From Flavobacterium faecale (GTDB lineage Bacteria > Bacteroidota > Bacteroidia > Flavobacteriales > Flavobacteriaceae): a stretch of 64,000 nt of DNA. Each line of letters opens with the position of its first letter. The first letter of the stretch is position 1. The position numbers and the translations under genes were made by a program. The notes beneath the pieces were generated by a model. It was not told where the DNA came from, did not search any database, and worked only from the letters and a program-made list of their open reading frames with translations. Location of the stretch: contig NZ_CP020918.1 in NCBI RefSeq assembly GCF_003076455.1, positions 434,001 to 498,000 on the forward strand. Direction: 5' to 3'. Below are positions 1 to 10,354 of the stretch, piece by piece.

Positions 1-1227
1 GAAGCATATTGCATTCCGTTTTATATGGCAACCAAAGATCAAAAAGTAGCTCGCAACCTACTAACCTATCGTTACAATCAATTAGACAAAGCGATTGAAA
101 ACGCAGAACAGAATTTAGGGTTCAACAACGGAGCAGCGCTCTACCCTATGGTAACCATGAATGGTGAAGAATGCCATAACGAATGGGAAATCACACACGA
201 AGAAATTCACCGCAACGGTGCCATTGCATTTGCTATTTTTAATTTTTACCGTTTTACAGGTGACTATTCCTATATTCCAGAAAAAGGTTTGGAGGTATTA
301 ATTGGTATTGCCCGCTTTTGGCATCAGAGAGCTAGTTATTCGAATGACAAAAAACAATACGTAATTCTAGGTGTTACTGGACCAAATGAATACGAAAACA
401 ATATCAATAATAACTTTTACACCAACTATATAGCCAAATGGTGTATTGATTACACAACAGCACAATTAAAAAGAGTTGCTATTGAATACCCTAAAGATCA
501 CAAACGTATCATTGAAAAAGTAAAACTGGGTGATGCGGAAATACAAGCTTGGAACAAAGTAGCATCCAACATGTATTTTCCTAAATCAGAAGCCCTTGGA
601 ATCTACCTTCAACAAGACGGATTTTTAGATAAAGATTTAGTACCGGTAAAAGATTTAGACAAAGCACAGCGCCCTATCAATCAAAAATGGTCATGGGATC
701 GCGTGTTACGATCTCCCTACATAAAACAAGCAGACGTACTGCAAGGTTTTTACTTTTTTGAAGATCACTTTACGAGAGAAGAATTAGAGCGTAATTTTGA
801 CTTTTATGAGTCATTTACCGTACATGAAAGTTCGCTTTCACCATGCGTCCACTCTATTCAAGCCGCTAAGTTAGATAAAATGGATATGGCGTATCAATTT
901 TACCTGCGCACATCACGTTTAGATCTTGACGATTATAACAAAGAAGTTGAAGAAGGTTGCCACATCACATCAATGGCAGGAACATGGATGAGTATTGTAG
1001 AAGGTTTTGGCGGAATGAGGATCAAAAACAGCCAATTGCACTTCACACCAAAAATCCCAAAAGAATGGGAAGCTTATTCTTTTAAAATCAATTTCAGAAA
1101 CCAAATCGTGACAGTAAACGTCAGTGCCGCACAATCTACTTTTACAGTCGATGGCAATCAAGAATTAGTTTTAAATGTTAATGGCAAAGAATTAACTGTT
1201 GCTCCAAATGTAGTAGCAACCATTTAA
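1..1227 (+). CDS. GH65 glycoside phosphorylase (maltose phosphorylase type), 5' truncated by window edge
   Basis: The frame is open from base 1, so the gene begins outside the window and about 408 C-terminal codons remain. The family splits maltose or a related disaccharide with phosphate into beta-glucose 1-phosphate and glucose in the cytoplasm. Seen here is the GH65 catalytic block GEECHNEWEITHEEIHRN (bases about 163-216); by comparison with known maltose phosphorylases, the Glu of HNEWE is the expected general acid. The end of the (alpha/alpha)6 barrel (GCHITSMAGTWMSIVEGFGG) and a C-terminal beta-domain follow. In related flavobacteria such genes sit with beta-phosphoglucomutase and maltose transport genes, but that side is not visible. 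Substrate (maltose, kojibiose or trehalose) cannot be fixed from the fragment. It converges on infB. Confidence 0.9.
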   Translation, partial: EAYCIPFYMATKDQKVARNLLTYRYNQLDKAIENAEQNLGFNNGAALYPMVTMNGEECHNEWEITHEEIHRNGAIAFAIFNFYRFTGDYSYIPEKGLEVLIGIARFWHQRASYSNDKKQYVILGVTGPNEYENNINNNFYTNYIAKWCIDYTTAQLKRVAIEYPKDHKRIIEKVKLGDAEIQAWNKVASNMYFPKSEALGIYLQQDGFLDKDLVPVKDLDKAQRPINQKWSWDRVLRSPYIKQADVLQGFYFFEDHFTREELERNFDFYESFTVHESSLSPCVHSIQAAKLDKMDMAYQFYLRTSRLDLDDYNKEVEEGCHITSMAGTWMSIVEGFGGMRIKNSQLHFTPKIPKEWEAYSFKINFRNQIVTVNVSAAQSTFTVDGNQELVLNVNGKELTVAPNVVATI

Positions 1228-1330
1228 AATTAGTTACAACCATCAAATTCCGGTATAATCAGGTAGAAAGGGTTTTCTATCTACATTCAACATATAGCGA
1301 CAAATACTAAAGCTCTTTCACTTTCATTCC

Positions 1331-1363
1331 AAAAAAAAGCAACTCAGTAATGTGTTGCTTTTT
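1331..1363 (+). terminator. Intrinsic terminator after the GH65 gene
   Basis: Arms AAAAAGCAAC and GTTGCTTTTT enclose a 10-nt loop and end in a T run, about 105 bases after the GH65 stop codon. Confidence 0.75.
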
Positions 1364-1705
1364 GTGTTTATAAACACTTTACTTCCTCAAATTACGAAGT
1401 ATACCAGGAACCCTAGTCGCACAACAATAGAGATAATAGCGATTTTTAGTTTTAAATGAAATTTCGGGAAGTAGATACAATGCAGAATGACATCTACAAC
1501 TTTTCAAATAAAAGACGTCAGTGAAAATCATTTTTTTTAGACTTTTACTAACTGATAAAAATTGGATCAACCCGAAGCGTCACGAACTTGAACCGTTTTT
1601 TTGGCGTTGCAAGTCCCTAATAAAAAATTACCAAAACAAACAAATGTCTTAATAAATTCGACTTCCACGATTTGAGAATACACATTCCAAGACATTCTTA
1701 AACAC

Positions 1706-1733
1706 AAAAAATCCCGATTGCTCGGGATTTTTT
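1706..1733 (-). terminator. Terminator of the rimP-nusA-infB operon (bidirectional form)
   Basis: Arms AATCCCGA and TCGGGATT with a 4-nt loop are flanked by A6 and T6, so it can work in both directions. It lies 20 bases after the infB stop on the minus strand. Confidence 0.8.
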
Positions 1734-1752
1734 ACTTTATATACTGAAAATT

Positions 1753-4581
1753 CTATTTCAATTTTTTCTTGATTGCTACTTCATGGTAACATTCGATAAC
1801 ATCTCTTTCTTCAACGTCGTTGAATCCTTTTACTTGGATACCACAATCATAACCTTTGGCTACTTCTTTGACATCGTCTTTGAAACGTTTCAAGGCTACT
1901 AATTCTCCTTCGTGAACTACAACACCTTCACGAATAATACGAATCTTAGCGTTACGTTGGATTTTACCATCCATAACCATACAACCTGCAATAGTACCCA
2001 CTTTAGAGATTTTAAACAATTCTCTAATTTCAGCAGTACCAAGTACTTCCTCTTTCATTTCAGGAGCTAACATTCCTTCCATTGCATCTTTCAAGTCATC
2101 GATTGCTGCGTAGATAATAGAGTAGTAACGGATGTCGATTTCTTCCTTATCAGCCAGTTGTCTTGCGTTTCCAGCAGGACGAACGTTAAATCCGATAATG
2201 ATCGCATCAGAAGCAGAAGCCAACATAACGTCAGTTTCAGTAATTGCTCCAACACCTTTATGGATAATATTAATCTGAATTTCTTCAGTAGATAATTTAG
2301 AGAACGAATCAGAAAGTGCTTCAACAGAACCATCCACATCTCCTTTAAGGATCACGTTCAATTCTTTAAATTGACCTAATGCAATACGACGACCAATTTC
2401 ATCCAGTGTAATATGACGTTGTGTACGTACAGATTGTTCACGCATTAATTGAGAACGTTTTGCAGCAATTTGTTTTGCTTCTTTTTCGTCTTCAAAAATA
2501 TTGAACTTATCACCTGCTGTAGCAGCACCATCAAGACCTAAAACAGAAACCGGAGTAGAAGGACCAGCAACTAGTACTGAGTGACCTCTTTCATCATGCA
2601 TTGCTTTAATCTTACCGTGGTGTTTACCAGCCAACATATAATCTCCAATTTTCAATGTACCGTGTTGTACTAAAATTGTAGATACATAACCTTTACCTTT
2701 ATCCAAGAATGCTTCAACAACAGTTCCTTGTGCTGCTTTATTTGGATTTGATTTCAAATCTAAAATTTCAGCTTCAAGTAATACTTTTTCCAAAAGTTCT
2801 TTAACACCAGTACCTACTTTAGCAGAGATGTCATGAGATTGGATTTTTCCACCCCAGTCTTCTACTAGTAAGTTCATACTTGCCAAACGTTCTTTAATTC
2901 TTTCAACGTTCGAGTTCGGCTTATCAATTTTGTTTATCGCAAAAATGATTGGCACCCCAGCTGCTTGAGCATGAGAAATTGCTTCTTTTGTTTGTGGCAT
3001 GATATCATCATCCGCCGCAATAACAATAATAGCAATATCGGTAACTTGTGCTCCACGTGCACGCATCGCGGTAAACGCCTCGTGACCTGGTGTATCTAAA
3101 AATGCAATTTTTTGACCGTTATCTAAAGTTACTCCATAAGCACCAATATGCTGTGTAATACCTCCAGACTCACCTGCAATTACATTTTCTTTACGAATAT
3201 AATCTAGTAACGACGTCTTACCGTGGTCAACGTGACCCATAACTGTAACGATCGGCGCTCTAAATACTAAATCTTCTTCTTTATCAACAACTACTTCGAT
3301 TGCTTCTTCAATGTCTACAGTTATGAATTCAACTTCATAACCAAACTCATCAGCAACAATTGTCAAAGTCTCTGCATCCAAACGCTGGTTCATGGTAACC
3401 ATGATTCCAAGTGACATACAAGTACCAATAACTTTAGTAATTGGCACATCCATCATGATTGCAATTTCACCAACAGTAACAAACTCAGTAACCTTAATAG
3501 TTTTACTTCCTTCGTCTATAGCTCTTTGCTCATCATCAGATTTTTGACGGTGCGTATCTCTTTTATCTCTTCTGTATTTCGCCGCTTTAGATTTACCACC
3601 TTTTTTACCTTGTAGTTTCTCTAGCGTCTCACGAATTTGATTCTTAACTTCTTCTTCTGTAGGCTCAACTTTTGCAACAATAGCAGGTCGATTACCTTTT
3701 ACAAAACCAGGTCTAGAACTTCTGTTCGCATTGTAACCACCACCACCAGTATTTGGCGTAATCTTATTAGGATTTGGTGCACCAGGAACTCCAGGAGGTC
3801 TTGGCGTGCCCGGTTTAGGAGCAATTCTTTTACGTTTATTTTTATTAGCCGCACCTGCAGCACCTGGTTTATTAGGTGTTATTTTTGGCTCTTCTTTTTT
3901 CTTTTTAGGTTTGTTAAACTGAGACAAGTCAATAGTTTGACCTGTTAGTTTAGCACCAGATAGTTTTTGATACTGCGTTGCAATAGCTTCTTCAGCAGGA
4001 GCTTCATCAGTAGCGGGAGTAACAACTACCTCTACTTTTGGAGTTGTCTTTTTTGGAGCAACTGGCTCAACAACTTCAGCTTTAGCTTCTTTTTTCTCAA
4101 CAACTGGTTTCTCTGCTACCACTTCTTTAGGAGTTACTTTTTCAGCAACTACTTTTTCTTTAGGCACTTCAACAGGTGCTACTGTAGCTTTAACAGCGGG
4201 AGCAGCTTTCTTTGGGTTAAGATCAATCTTCCCAACTTGAACAGGTCCCGTAACCACAGCTCTAGCCTTGATTACTTCTTGTTGTTTCAAGCGTTCCTCT
4301 TCGTCTTGCTTACGTTTGTCTTCAATTTCATTTTCTCTCTCAACACGCAATGCCTCTTTTTCCTTTCTTCTTTCCTCTCCTACTTCTTTTGAAGCTTCTT
4401 TTTTTCCTTTGTCACCCGCAAATTGACCGCACAAGACCTTGTATTCATTATCAGAAATTTTTGTGTTGGGGTTAGACTCAATGCTAATCCCTTTATCTTT
4501 CAGATAATCCACAGCTCTTTCTAAAGAAATATTCAATTCTCTTAAAACTTTGTTTATTCTAATAATTCTCTCTTCAGACAT
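1753..4581 (-). CDS. infB: Translation initiation factor IF-2
   Basis: IF-2 is the GTPase that brings initiator tRNA to the 30S subunit and promotes subunit joining. The 942 residues show an N-terminal IF2_N-like helix domain (about 1-55), and a long low-complexity Lys/Glu/Pro/Ala linker with PKP/PGAPN stretches (about 60-350). A second IF2_N domain precedes the G domain, which has GHVDHGKT (about residue 447), DTPGHEAF (about 495) and NKID (about 548), followed by the C-terminal beta-barrels. The long linker is usual for Bacteroidota and explains its length over E. coli's 890. It is third in the rimP-nusA-infB operon, 52 bases after nusA. The repetitive linker creates long meaningless frames on the opposite strand. 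Confidence 0.98.
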   Translation of the reverse strand: MSEERIIRINKVLRELNISLERAVDYLKDKGISIESNPNTKISDNEYKVLCGQFAGDKGKKEASKEVGEERRKEKEALRVERENEIEDKRKQDEEERLKQQEVIKARAVVTGPVQVGKIDLNPKKAAPAVKATVAPVEVPKEKVVAEKVTPKEVVAEKPVVEKKEAKAEVVEPVAPKKTTPKVEVVVTPATDEAPAEEAIATQYQKLSGAKLTGQTIDLSQFNKPKKKKEEPKITPNKPGAAGAANKNKRKRIAPKPGTPRPPGVPGAPNPNKITPNTGGGGYNANRSSRPGFVKGNRPAIVAKVEPTEEEVKNQIRETLEKLQGKKGGKSKAAKYRRDKRDTHRQKSDDEQRAIDEGSKTIKVTEFVTVGEIAIMMDVPITKVIGTCMSLGIMVTMNQRLDAETLTIVADEFGYEVEFITVDIEEAIEVVVDKEEDLVFRAPIVTVMGHVDHGKTSLLDYIRKENVIAGESGGITQHIGAYGVTLDNGQKIAFLDTPGHEAFTAMRARGAQVTDIAIIVIAADDDIMPQTKEAISHAQAAGVPIIFAINKIDKPNSNVERIKERLASMNLLVEDWGGKIQSHDISAKVGTGVKELLEKVLLEAEILDLKSNPNKAAQGTVVEAFLDKGKGYVSTILVQHGTLKIGDYMLAGKHHGKIKAMHDERGHSVLVAGPSTPVSVLGLDGAATAGDKFNIFEDEKEAKQIAAKRSQLMREQSVRTQRHITLDEIGRRIALGQFKELNVILKGDVDGSVEALSDSFSKLSTEEIQINIIHKGVGAITETDVMLASASDAIIIGFNVRPAGNARQLADKEEIDIRYYSIIYAAIDDLKDAMEGMLAPEMKEEVLGTAEIRELFKISKVGTIAGCMVMDGKIQRNAKIRIIREGVVVHEGELVALKRFKDDVKEVAKGYDCGIQVKGFNDVEERDVIECYHEVAIKKKLK

Positions 4582-4633
4582 AAAACCTTTTTAATATTAC
4601 CTTTTTCGTTGTGTTGCTAGAAGTATTTAGAGG

Positions 4634-5887
4634 TTAACTCTCAAATTCTTCTTTCAAAATTTTCATTACATCTAGAATTGTTTCCTCTTCTAGGTCTGTT
4701 CTTCTAACTAAATCATTTACTTCTTGAGCTAAGATACTTTTTGCAGTATCCAAACCAATTTTAGCAAATTCTTCAATTACCCACGCTTCTATCTCATCTG
4801 AGAATTCTGTCAACTCCACATCATCCTCATCTGCCGTAGCACCAGCTACATCGCCTTCACGTATAACATCTAACTCATAACCTGTCAATTGACCAGCCAA
4901 TCTGATGTTATGCCCTCCACGACCAATAGCCTTAGACACTTCTTCCAATTTCAAAAACACTTCTGCTCTCTTAGTTTCTTCATTGATTTTAATCGAAGAT
5001 ACTTTTGCAGGGCTTAATGCTCTTGTTATATACAATTGAATGTTACTAGTAAAATTAATAACATCAATATTTTCATTACCTAATTCACGTACAATTCCGT
5101 GAATACGTGATCCTTTCATACCTACACAAGCACCAACTGGATCAATTCTATCATCATAAGTTTCAACAGCTACTTTTGCTTTTTCACCAGGAATTCTTAC
5201 AACATTTTTAACCATAATCAAACCGTCAAAAACCTCAGGAATCTCTTGTTCAAACAATTTCTCTAAAAACTTCTCAGAAGTTCTAGACATAATAATTTGA
5301 GGTTTATTTCCTTTTAGCTCAACGCTTTCAATAATTCCACGAACGTTATCTCCTTTACGGAAAAAGTCAGAAGGAATTTGTTTTTCTTTAGGTAAAACAA
5401 TTTCGTTACCTTCATCATCTACCAAAATTACAACTCTTGGTCGAACATGGTGCACTTCTGCGGTGTAAATATCGCCAATTAAATCTTTAAATTGCTTATA
5501 AAGATTTGTATTGTCGTGTTCATGAATTTTAGAAATCAAGTTTTGACGTAAAGCCAAGATCGCTCTTCTTCCTAAATCAATTAATTTCACCTCTTCAGAA
5601 ACCTCTTCACCAATTTCAAAATCGGCTTCAATTTTTCTTGCTTCAGTTAGCGTAATTTCTTCGTTTTCAAAATCTAGATCTTCATCAGCAACGATTACTC
5701 TTCTTCTCCAGATTTCCATATCTCCTTTATCAGGATTTATAATAATATCAAAATTGTCATCTGAACCGTATTTTTTCTTCAATGCATTTCTAAATACATC
5801 TTCTAAAATTGCCATAAGCGTTACACGATCAATAAGTTTATCATCTTTAAACTCTGAAAATGAATCGATTAATGCTAAATTTTCCAT
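4634..5887 (-). CDS. nusA: Transcription termination/antitermination factor NusA
   Basis: NusA binds RNA polymerase, lengthens pauses and modulates intrinsic termination. The 417-residue protein has the NusA N-terminal domain (about 1-125), an S1 domain (about 130-200) and two KH domains, including VGACVGMKGSRIHGIVREL and IGRGGHNIRLAGQLTG. It ends with a short acidic HhH-like tail (IEAWVIEEFAKIGLDTAKSI) instead of the two AR repeats of E. coli, the normal shorter form in this phylum. It lies between rimP (13-bp gap) and infB. Because NusA enhances intrinsic termination, the terminator-like hairpin in the operon leader (6374-6399) is a candidate autoregulatory site. Confidence 0.98.
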   Translation of the reverse strand: MENLALIDSFSEFKDDKLIDRVTLMAILEDVFRNALKKKYGSDDNFDIIINPDKGDMEIWRRRVIVADEDLDFENEEITLTEARKIEADFEIGEEVSEEVKLIDLGRRAILALRQNLISKIHEHDNTNLYKQFKDLIGDIYTAEVHHVRPRVVILVDDEGNEIVLPKEKQIPSDFFRKGDNVRGIIESVELKGNKPQIIMSRTSEKFLEKLFEQEIPEVFDGLIMVKNVVRIPGEKAKVAVETYDDRIDPVGACVGMKGSRIHGIVRELGNENIDVINFTSNIQLYITRALSPAKVSSIKINEETKRAEVFLKLEEVSKAIGRGGHNIRLAGQLTGYELDVIREGDVAGATADEDDVELTEFSDEIEAWVIEEFAKIGLDTAKSILAQEVNDLVRRTDLEEETILDVMKILKEEFES

Positions 5888-5900
5888 GCGAATTCTTTAA

Positions 5901-6365
5901 TTAAAATGTTACTGTAACAATTGCTTCTTTTATATCTCCATAAGATAGCTCCAGTCTTTTTTGAACTGTCTCTTTCCCTTTCCCAATTTTCTTAGGTTCT
6001 CTTGCTTCCCACGCCAAAATTACAAAATCATCATTAGCTTCTACCAATTCTGCTTCTATATTTTCGGTTGCTGTTTTCACAATCAGGGTTCTACCTACAT
6101 TTTTCTTGTATTGTCTAATAAATTTAAGCGGTCCACCAACTCCAAAAGAAGCTACTTCAAGCGAGAAATCTTGTTCTTCACGATCCAAATTACTCTCTAC
6201 CGCTCTACTTACATCAATACAATCTTGTAAAACCACTCCGTTATCACCATCAATAGTCACAATTACTTTAAAAGCATCTGTGATTACAACGTCAATCAAG
6301 AAAAGCGAAGGCCTCTCTGATAACGCTTCTAATAGCAATGAATTTATTTTTTCTTTAAACACCAT
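5901..6365 (-). CDS. rimP: Ribosome maturation factor RimP
   Basis: RimP assists late 30S subunit maturation. The sequence has the N-terminal alpha/beta domain ([47 protein letters not shown]) and the C-terminal SH3-like barrel ([20 protein letters not shown]), about 154 residues as expected. I chose the ATG at 6365 ([11 protein letters not shown]). An in-frame upstream ATG at 6401 would put a perfect 9-bp hairpin inside the coding region and is not supported by family length. It is the first gene of the rimP-nusA-infB operon. Confidence 0.93.
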   Translation of the reverse strand: MVFKEKINSLLLEALSERPSLFLIDVVITDAFKVIVTIDGDNGVVLQDCIDVSRAVESNLDREEQDFSLEVASFGVGGPLKFIRQYKKNVGRTLIVKTATENIEAELVEANDDFVILAWEAREPKKIGKGKETVQKRLELSYGDIKEAIVTVTF

Positions 6366-6373
6366 ATTTTTAT

Positions 6374-6399
6374 AAAAAGAGGGGACTATTAGTCCCCTC
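6374..6399 (-). promoter_or_regulatory. Terminator-like attenuator in the rimP-nusA-infB leader
   Basis: On the minus strand a perfect 9-bp stem (GAGGGGACT / AGTCCCCTC, 3-nt loop) is followed at once by five Ts, and the rimP ATG lies 8 bases further on. The upstream tRNA-Gln already has its own terminator at 6633-6661 and a promoter lies between them. The hairpin therefore interrupts the operon's own leader. NusA-dependent attenuation in the leader of nusA is known in Bacillus subtilis; application here is inference. Confidence 0.65.
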
Positions 6400-6427
6400 A
6401 TTATCTAGATTTTAATAAATAACGGTG

Positions 6428-6456
6428 CAAATATAGTGTTTTTTTTATAAACCAAA
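6428..6456 (-). promoter_or_regulatory. Bacteroidota-type promoter for rimP-nusA-infB
   Basis: On the minus strand TTTG (6456-6453) is followed after 17 bases by TATATTTG (6435-6428), a full TAnnTTTG match. Transcription would start near 6421, giving a leader of about 55 nt that holds the attenuator hairpin. Confidence 0.6.
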
Positions 6457-6632
6457 AAAAATACCTTACCCTCAGACTATATCTTCGTCCTTTTGCATCC
6501 TAAAATTTATCGTTTCCCTACTTTTTTTTCATTCGAAAAATAAAAACTAACTTTTTATTGTTTCGGAAAAATTTGTATCGAAAATGAATTGTCGCAAAAA
6601 GTATCTGTTCTACCCTCCAAATTAAGAGCAAA

Positions 6633-6661
6633 AAAAAAGCTTCTCAATTGAGAAGCTTTTT
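6633..6661 (-). terminator. Terminator after tRNA-Gln
   Basis: Arms AAGCTTCTC and GAGAAGCTT with an AATT loop are followed on the minus strand by a long T run, directly after the tRNA 3' end. Confidence 0.8.
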
Positions 6662-6662
6662 G

Positions 6663-6733
6663 TTGGTCCACAAGGACTCGAACCTTGAATGACTGCACCA
6701 AAAACAGTAGTGTTACCATTACACCATGGACCA
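6663..6733 (-). tRNA. tRNA-Gln (anticodon TTG)
   Basis: The minus strand folds as a 71-nt tRNA. The acceptor stem is TGGTCCA/TGGACCA with discriminator A, the anticodon stem is ACTGT/GCAGT with loop TTTTGGT (anticodon TTG), and the T-loop is GGTTCGAGTCC. The weak U1-A72 first pair is a known glutamine identity feature. CCA is not encoded. Confidence 0.95.
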
Positions 6734-6972
6734 TTATTCCTTTGTTGCGGGTGCAAATTTATAATAATATTTAGTTTGCGCAAACTTTTTCGGCACTTTT
6801 TATTGATTTTTTTTCATTTTTTTTTCGAAAGCATCGAACTAAAAACAAAACAAACTAGCATTCAAGTACTTAACACATGAGGTTAGTTTGCTAGAATTTT
6901 TTGTTAATGCTAAGTAGTTTCCATAAAAAAACATTTTCTTTGCATTGTAAAAATAAAACTAAATTTTGATAC

Positions 6973-9900
6973 ATGAATAAGGCAGCATTCAATTTCAACA
7001 AATGGAATACTATAATAGGTTGGGTTACATTTGCAATCGCATTAATAACGTACAGCTTAACAGTTGAACCTACTATGAGCTTTTGGGATTGTGGTGAATA
7101 TATCGCTACATCGGCAAAACTAGAAGTAGGTCACCCTCCAGGAGCACCACTCTTTCAAATGATCGGTGCCTTTTTTGCAATGTTTGCTACAGACGCGCAA
7201 CATATAGCGCTTATGGTTAATATGACATCCGTGTTTTCGAGTGCCTTCACTATCCTATTTATGTTTTGGTCTTCAACCATGATCTTAAAAAAGATGATTG
7301 GTGAGGATGCTGAAAAAGAAATCTCAAAAGAAAATTATATTGCAATACTCGGGAGTTCATTTGTAGGTTCATTAGCCTATACCTTCTCTGATAGTTTTTG
7401 GTTTAATGCTGTTGAAGCCGAAGTATACGCAATGGCCTCCTTATTTATTGCTTTGCTGTTTTGGCTAGGATTGCGTTGGGAGCAAGAAATGAACACTCCT
7501 CGCGGTAATAGATGGCTGCTTGTAATTTCATTAGTAATCGGACTTTCATTTGGTGTACACTTTATGGCCCTATTGACTATTCCTTCTATTGGATTATTAT
7601 ATTACTTTAAAAACTACAAAACAATTACCGTAAAAAACTTCATAATTGCCAATGTAGTTGTGGTTTCTGTCTTATTGTTTATTTTTAAATTGTTACTACC
7701 ACTTACGATGGCGTTTTTTGGTAAGAGCGAAATTTTTATGGTGAACAGCTTCGGTCTACCTTTTGACTCTGGTACTATCATTGTCACTCTTGTTTTGATT
7801 GCCTTCTTTTACTTTAGTTTAAATTACACCAAAGCCAAAGGAATGATACACTATAATACATTGTTATTATGTGTCCTTTTTATTCTAATTGGATTCTCAA
7901 CTTGGATGATGTTACCTATTAGAGCCAATGCAAATACGGTTATCAACGAGAACAAACCCTCAGATGCGGCAGAGGTTCTTGCTTATTACAATAGAGAACA
8001 ATACGGTGTAAACCCATTATTCTACGGACCACAATACACTGAAGCTTTTGCTGGACTTGACCCAGAAACTCCATACTTGGACAAAGCACCTAACTACGAA
8101 AGAGATCGTAAAACTGGTAAGTACGTTATTGTAAACAATTACAAAAATGCTGTTCAAAATAGTGATGATTACCACAAAACTATATTACCTAGAATGTGGA
8201 GTTCTGAGCACGTAGAAAACTACATTAACTTCACCCATGCACCCGAATTTAAAATCAACCCAAATTATCCGTACGAGGAAGATTTGGCAAAATACGGAAT
8301 CGACGCTAGTAAAATATCTGAGGAAGATTACAACAAAGCTATAGCACAGTTAAAAAACGAGGTTGAAAAAACGGTATCTGAATTTAGATTGGCCTATGCT
8401 CAAAAACAAATTGACAATGAAGGCTATGTAAAATTCTTAAAAAGCTACGGTGAATATTTAATTATCGAAAAACCAACTACTGCAGACAACTTGAGCTTCA
8501 TGGTTGAATACCAATTTGGATACATGTATTGGAGGTATTTGATGTGGAATTTTGTTGGAAGACAAAGTGACAACCAAGGACGTTATGATTCTATGGACGG
8601 GAACTGGTTGAGTGGTATTGACTTTTTAGACGAAATCCATTTGGGTTCACAAACTGATTTACCTTCGGATGTATTGAACAATAAAGGTAGAAATACGTAT
8701 TATTTCCTACCGTTTATCCTAGCATTAATCGGGATCATGTTTCACGCAAGCAAAGAGCGCAAAAGCTTTTATGTTTTATTGATGCTGTTCTTATTTATGG
8801 GACTTGCATTAAAAATTTACCTTAACGAACGCCCTTTCGAACCAAGAGAAAGAGATTATGCACTTGTAGGCTCCTTTTATGTGTTTGCGATGTGGATTGG
8901 ATTTGGAGTTTACTCTTTATACGAAAGTTTACAAACCTATTTATCACCCAAAATAGCAGGACCAATAATTATCTCTGCAAGTTTACTTGCTGCTCCAGTC
9001 CTTATGGCTGCTCAAAACTGGGATGACCATGATCGCTCTGATAAATACACAGCATTGGCAATGGCCAAAGCCTATTTGAACTCCTGTGATCCAAATGCCG
9101 TATTGTTTACTATTGGAGACAACGATACCTTCCCGCTTTGGTATGCACAAGAAATCGAAAAAATTAGAACGGATATCAAAATCGTCAACACCAGCTTATT
9201 GATGACAGACTGGTATATTGATCAAATGAAAATGAAATCTTATGAATCTGATGGTTTACCTATTTCGTTCACACATGATGAGTACGTAGGAGACAAACTC
9301 GATTATGTAGCTTATATTCCGAAAATAAATAAAAGAGTAGGATTAGATTCTATTATTGATTTTATCAAAGACCCTAAATCTACAGTAGGCCTTCAAAATG
9401 GACAAACGATTCATTATTTCCCAACGAACAAATTGAGGATTACTGTTAATAAAAGTGACATCATCAAATACAAAGTAGTTTCACCTACTCAATATGATTC
9501 TATTGTTCCTTACATTGACATTGACATCAAAGGAAGCGCATTGTACAAAAACCGTTTGATGATGCTTGATTTTATATCAAAAAATAAATGGAAACGTCCT
9601 GTTTACTTCAGTGGAGGTGCCTATGACGATGAAGATTATTTATGGATGAAGGAATACTTGCAATTGGACGGAATGGTCTATAAATTGATTCCAGTACGCA
9701 CCAAATCAAAAGAGAGAAGCCCAATTGATATGGGACAAATTGACTCTGAAAAGATGTATAAAAATGTAATGGCTTGGGATTGGGGAAATAGCGATAGCGA
9801 CAAAATCTATCACGATCCAGAAACAAGAAGAGAAAGCATCACCTACAGAACCAATCTTGCTCGATTGATGGACAAATTGATTGCAGAAGGTAAAATGGAA

Positions 9901-10260
9901 AAAGCTAAAAATATAATTGAGCTAGCGATGACCAAGATGCCAGTAGATAAATTTGGCTACTACTCGTTGCTTGAACCTTTTACTAGAGGATATTACCAAA
10001 CCGGTGAACCCGTAAAAGCACAAGAGTTACTGAACCACTTAATCGCTAAGTACAGAGAAAATCTGGATTATTACAGCAAACTAGAACCTTCTGAGCAATC
10101 AGAACTTGCAATGGATATCGTAACTGATATTGAACGCTATAGAAGCTTGGTCGAAGTGATGAAAGCAAATAACGATATGACTTTTTTCGAAAAGAATAAA
10201 AAAACTTTCAATACCTATATCGAAATATTCTCTCGATTTGGAAGAGATAAAATAGAATAA
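6973..10260 (+). CDS. DUF2723 family integral membrane protein (TMEM260-like, GT-C fold)
   Basis: The 1,095-residue protein has about ten or more hydrophobic segments in its first two thirds and a soluble C-terminal third with TPR-like helices (about 960-1090). The N-terminus carries the family signature SFWDCGEYI (residues 36-44) and GHPPGAPL (53-60); acidic residues after the first membrane helix are typical of GT-C lipid-sugar-dependent glycosyltransferases. The human relative TMEM260 is a protein O-mannosyltransferase, so a role in periplasmic protein O-glycosylation is plausible. That is inference from the family; the bacterial substrate is not evident. The gene stands alone with a terminator behind it. 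Confidence 0.85.
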   Translation: MNKAAFNFNKWNTIIGWVTFAIALITYSLTVEPTMSFWDCGEYIATSAKLEVGHPPGAPLFQMIGAFFAMFATDAQHIALMVNMTSVFSSAFTILFMFWSSTMILKKMIGEDAEKEISKENYIAILGSSFVGSLAYTFSDSFWFNAVEAEVYAMASLFIALLFWLGLRWEQEMNTPRGNRWLLVISLVIGLSFGVHFMALLTIPSIGLLYYFKNYKTITVKNFIIANVVVVSVLLFIFKLLLPLTMAFFGKSEIFMVNSFGLPFDSGTIIVTLVLIAFFYFSLNYTKAKGMIHYNTLLLCVLFILIGFSTWMMLPIRANANTVINENKPSDAAEVLAYYNREQYGVNPLFYGPQYTEAFAGLDPETPYLDKAPNYERDRKTGKYVIVNNYKNAVQNSDDYHKTILPRMWSSEHVENYINFTHAPEFKINPNYPYEEDLAKYGIDASKISEEDYNKAIAQLKNEVEKTVSEFRLAYAQKQIDNEGYVKFLKSYGEYLIIEKPTTADNLSFMVEYQFGYMYWRYLMWNFVGRQSDNQGRYDSMDGNWLSGIDFLDEIHLGSQTDLPSDVLNNKGRNTYYFLPFILALIGIMFHASKERKSFYVLLMLFLFMGLALKIYLNERPFEPRERDYALVGSFYVFAMWIGFGVYSLYESLQTYLSPKIAGPIIISASLLAAPVLMAAQNWDDHDRSDKYTALAMAKAYLNSCDPNAVLFTIGDNDTFPLWYAQEIEKIRTDIKIVNTSLLMTDWYIDQMKMKSYESDGLPISFTHDEYVGDKLDYVAYIPKINKRVGLDSIIDFIKDPKSTVGLQNGQTIHYFPTNKLRITVNKSDIIKYKVVSPTQYDSIVPYIDIDIKGSALYKNRLMMLDFISKNKWKRPVYFSGGAYDDEDYLWMKEYLQLDGMVYKLIPVRTKSKERSPIDMGQIDSEKMYKNVMAWDWGNSDSDKIYHDPETRRESITYRTNLARLMDKLIAEGKMEKAKNIIELAMTKMPVDKFGYYSLLEPFTRGYYQTGEPVKAQELLNHLIAKYRENLDYYSKLEPSEQSELAMDIVTDIERYRSLVEVMKANNDMTFFEKNKKTFNTYIEIFSRFGRDKIE

Positions 10261-10279
10261 AAAAGCATAGTTAATTCAA

Positions 10280-10321
10280 AAAAAAATGCAGCAATTCCTT
10301 TCGAGATTGCTGCATTTTTTT
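10280..10321 (+). terminator. Terminator after the DUF2723 gene
   Basis: Perfect 10-bp arms ATGCAGCAAT and ATTGCTGCAT with a 10-nt loop are followed by a run of Ts. Confidence 0.85.
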
Positions 10322-10354
10322 GTACCTTAATGTCATCATATTAAAGACACAATC

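Larger units (their letters stand above)
1228..1752. other. Intergenic region between convergent GH65 gene and infB
   Basis: This 525-bp stretch carries two terminator hairpins (listed separately) and otherwise no gene I can support. A 63-codon minus-strand frame (1379-1570) has no recognisable family, no promoter and sits between two terminators, so I do not call it. Confidence 0.6.

Noticed and set aside
3637..4392. Two long plus-strand frames rich in Phe/Ser/Tyr
   Set aside because: They are the antisense of the repetitive Lys/Glu/Pro linker of infB, which rarely forms stops in that frame.
10316..10330. Promoter box for the polysaccharide deacetylase (TACCTTAA)
   Set aside because: Two mismatches to TAnnTTTG and no minus-33 partner; not convincing.
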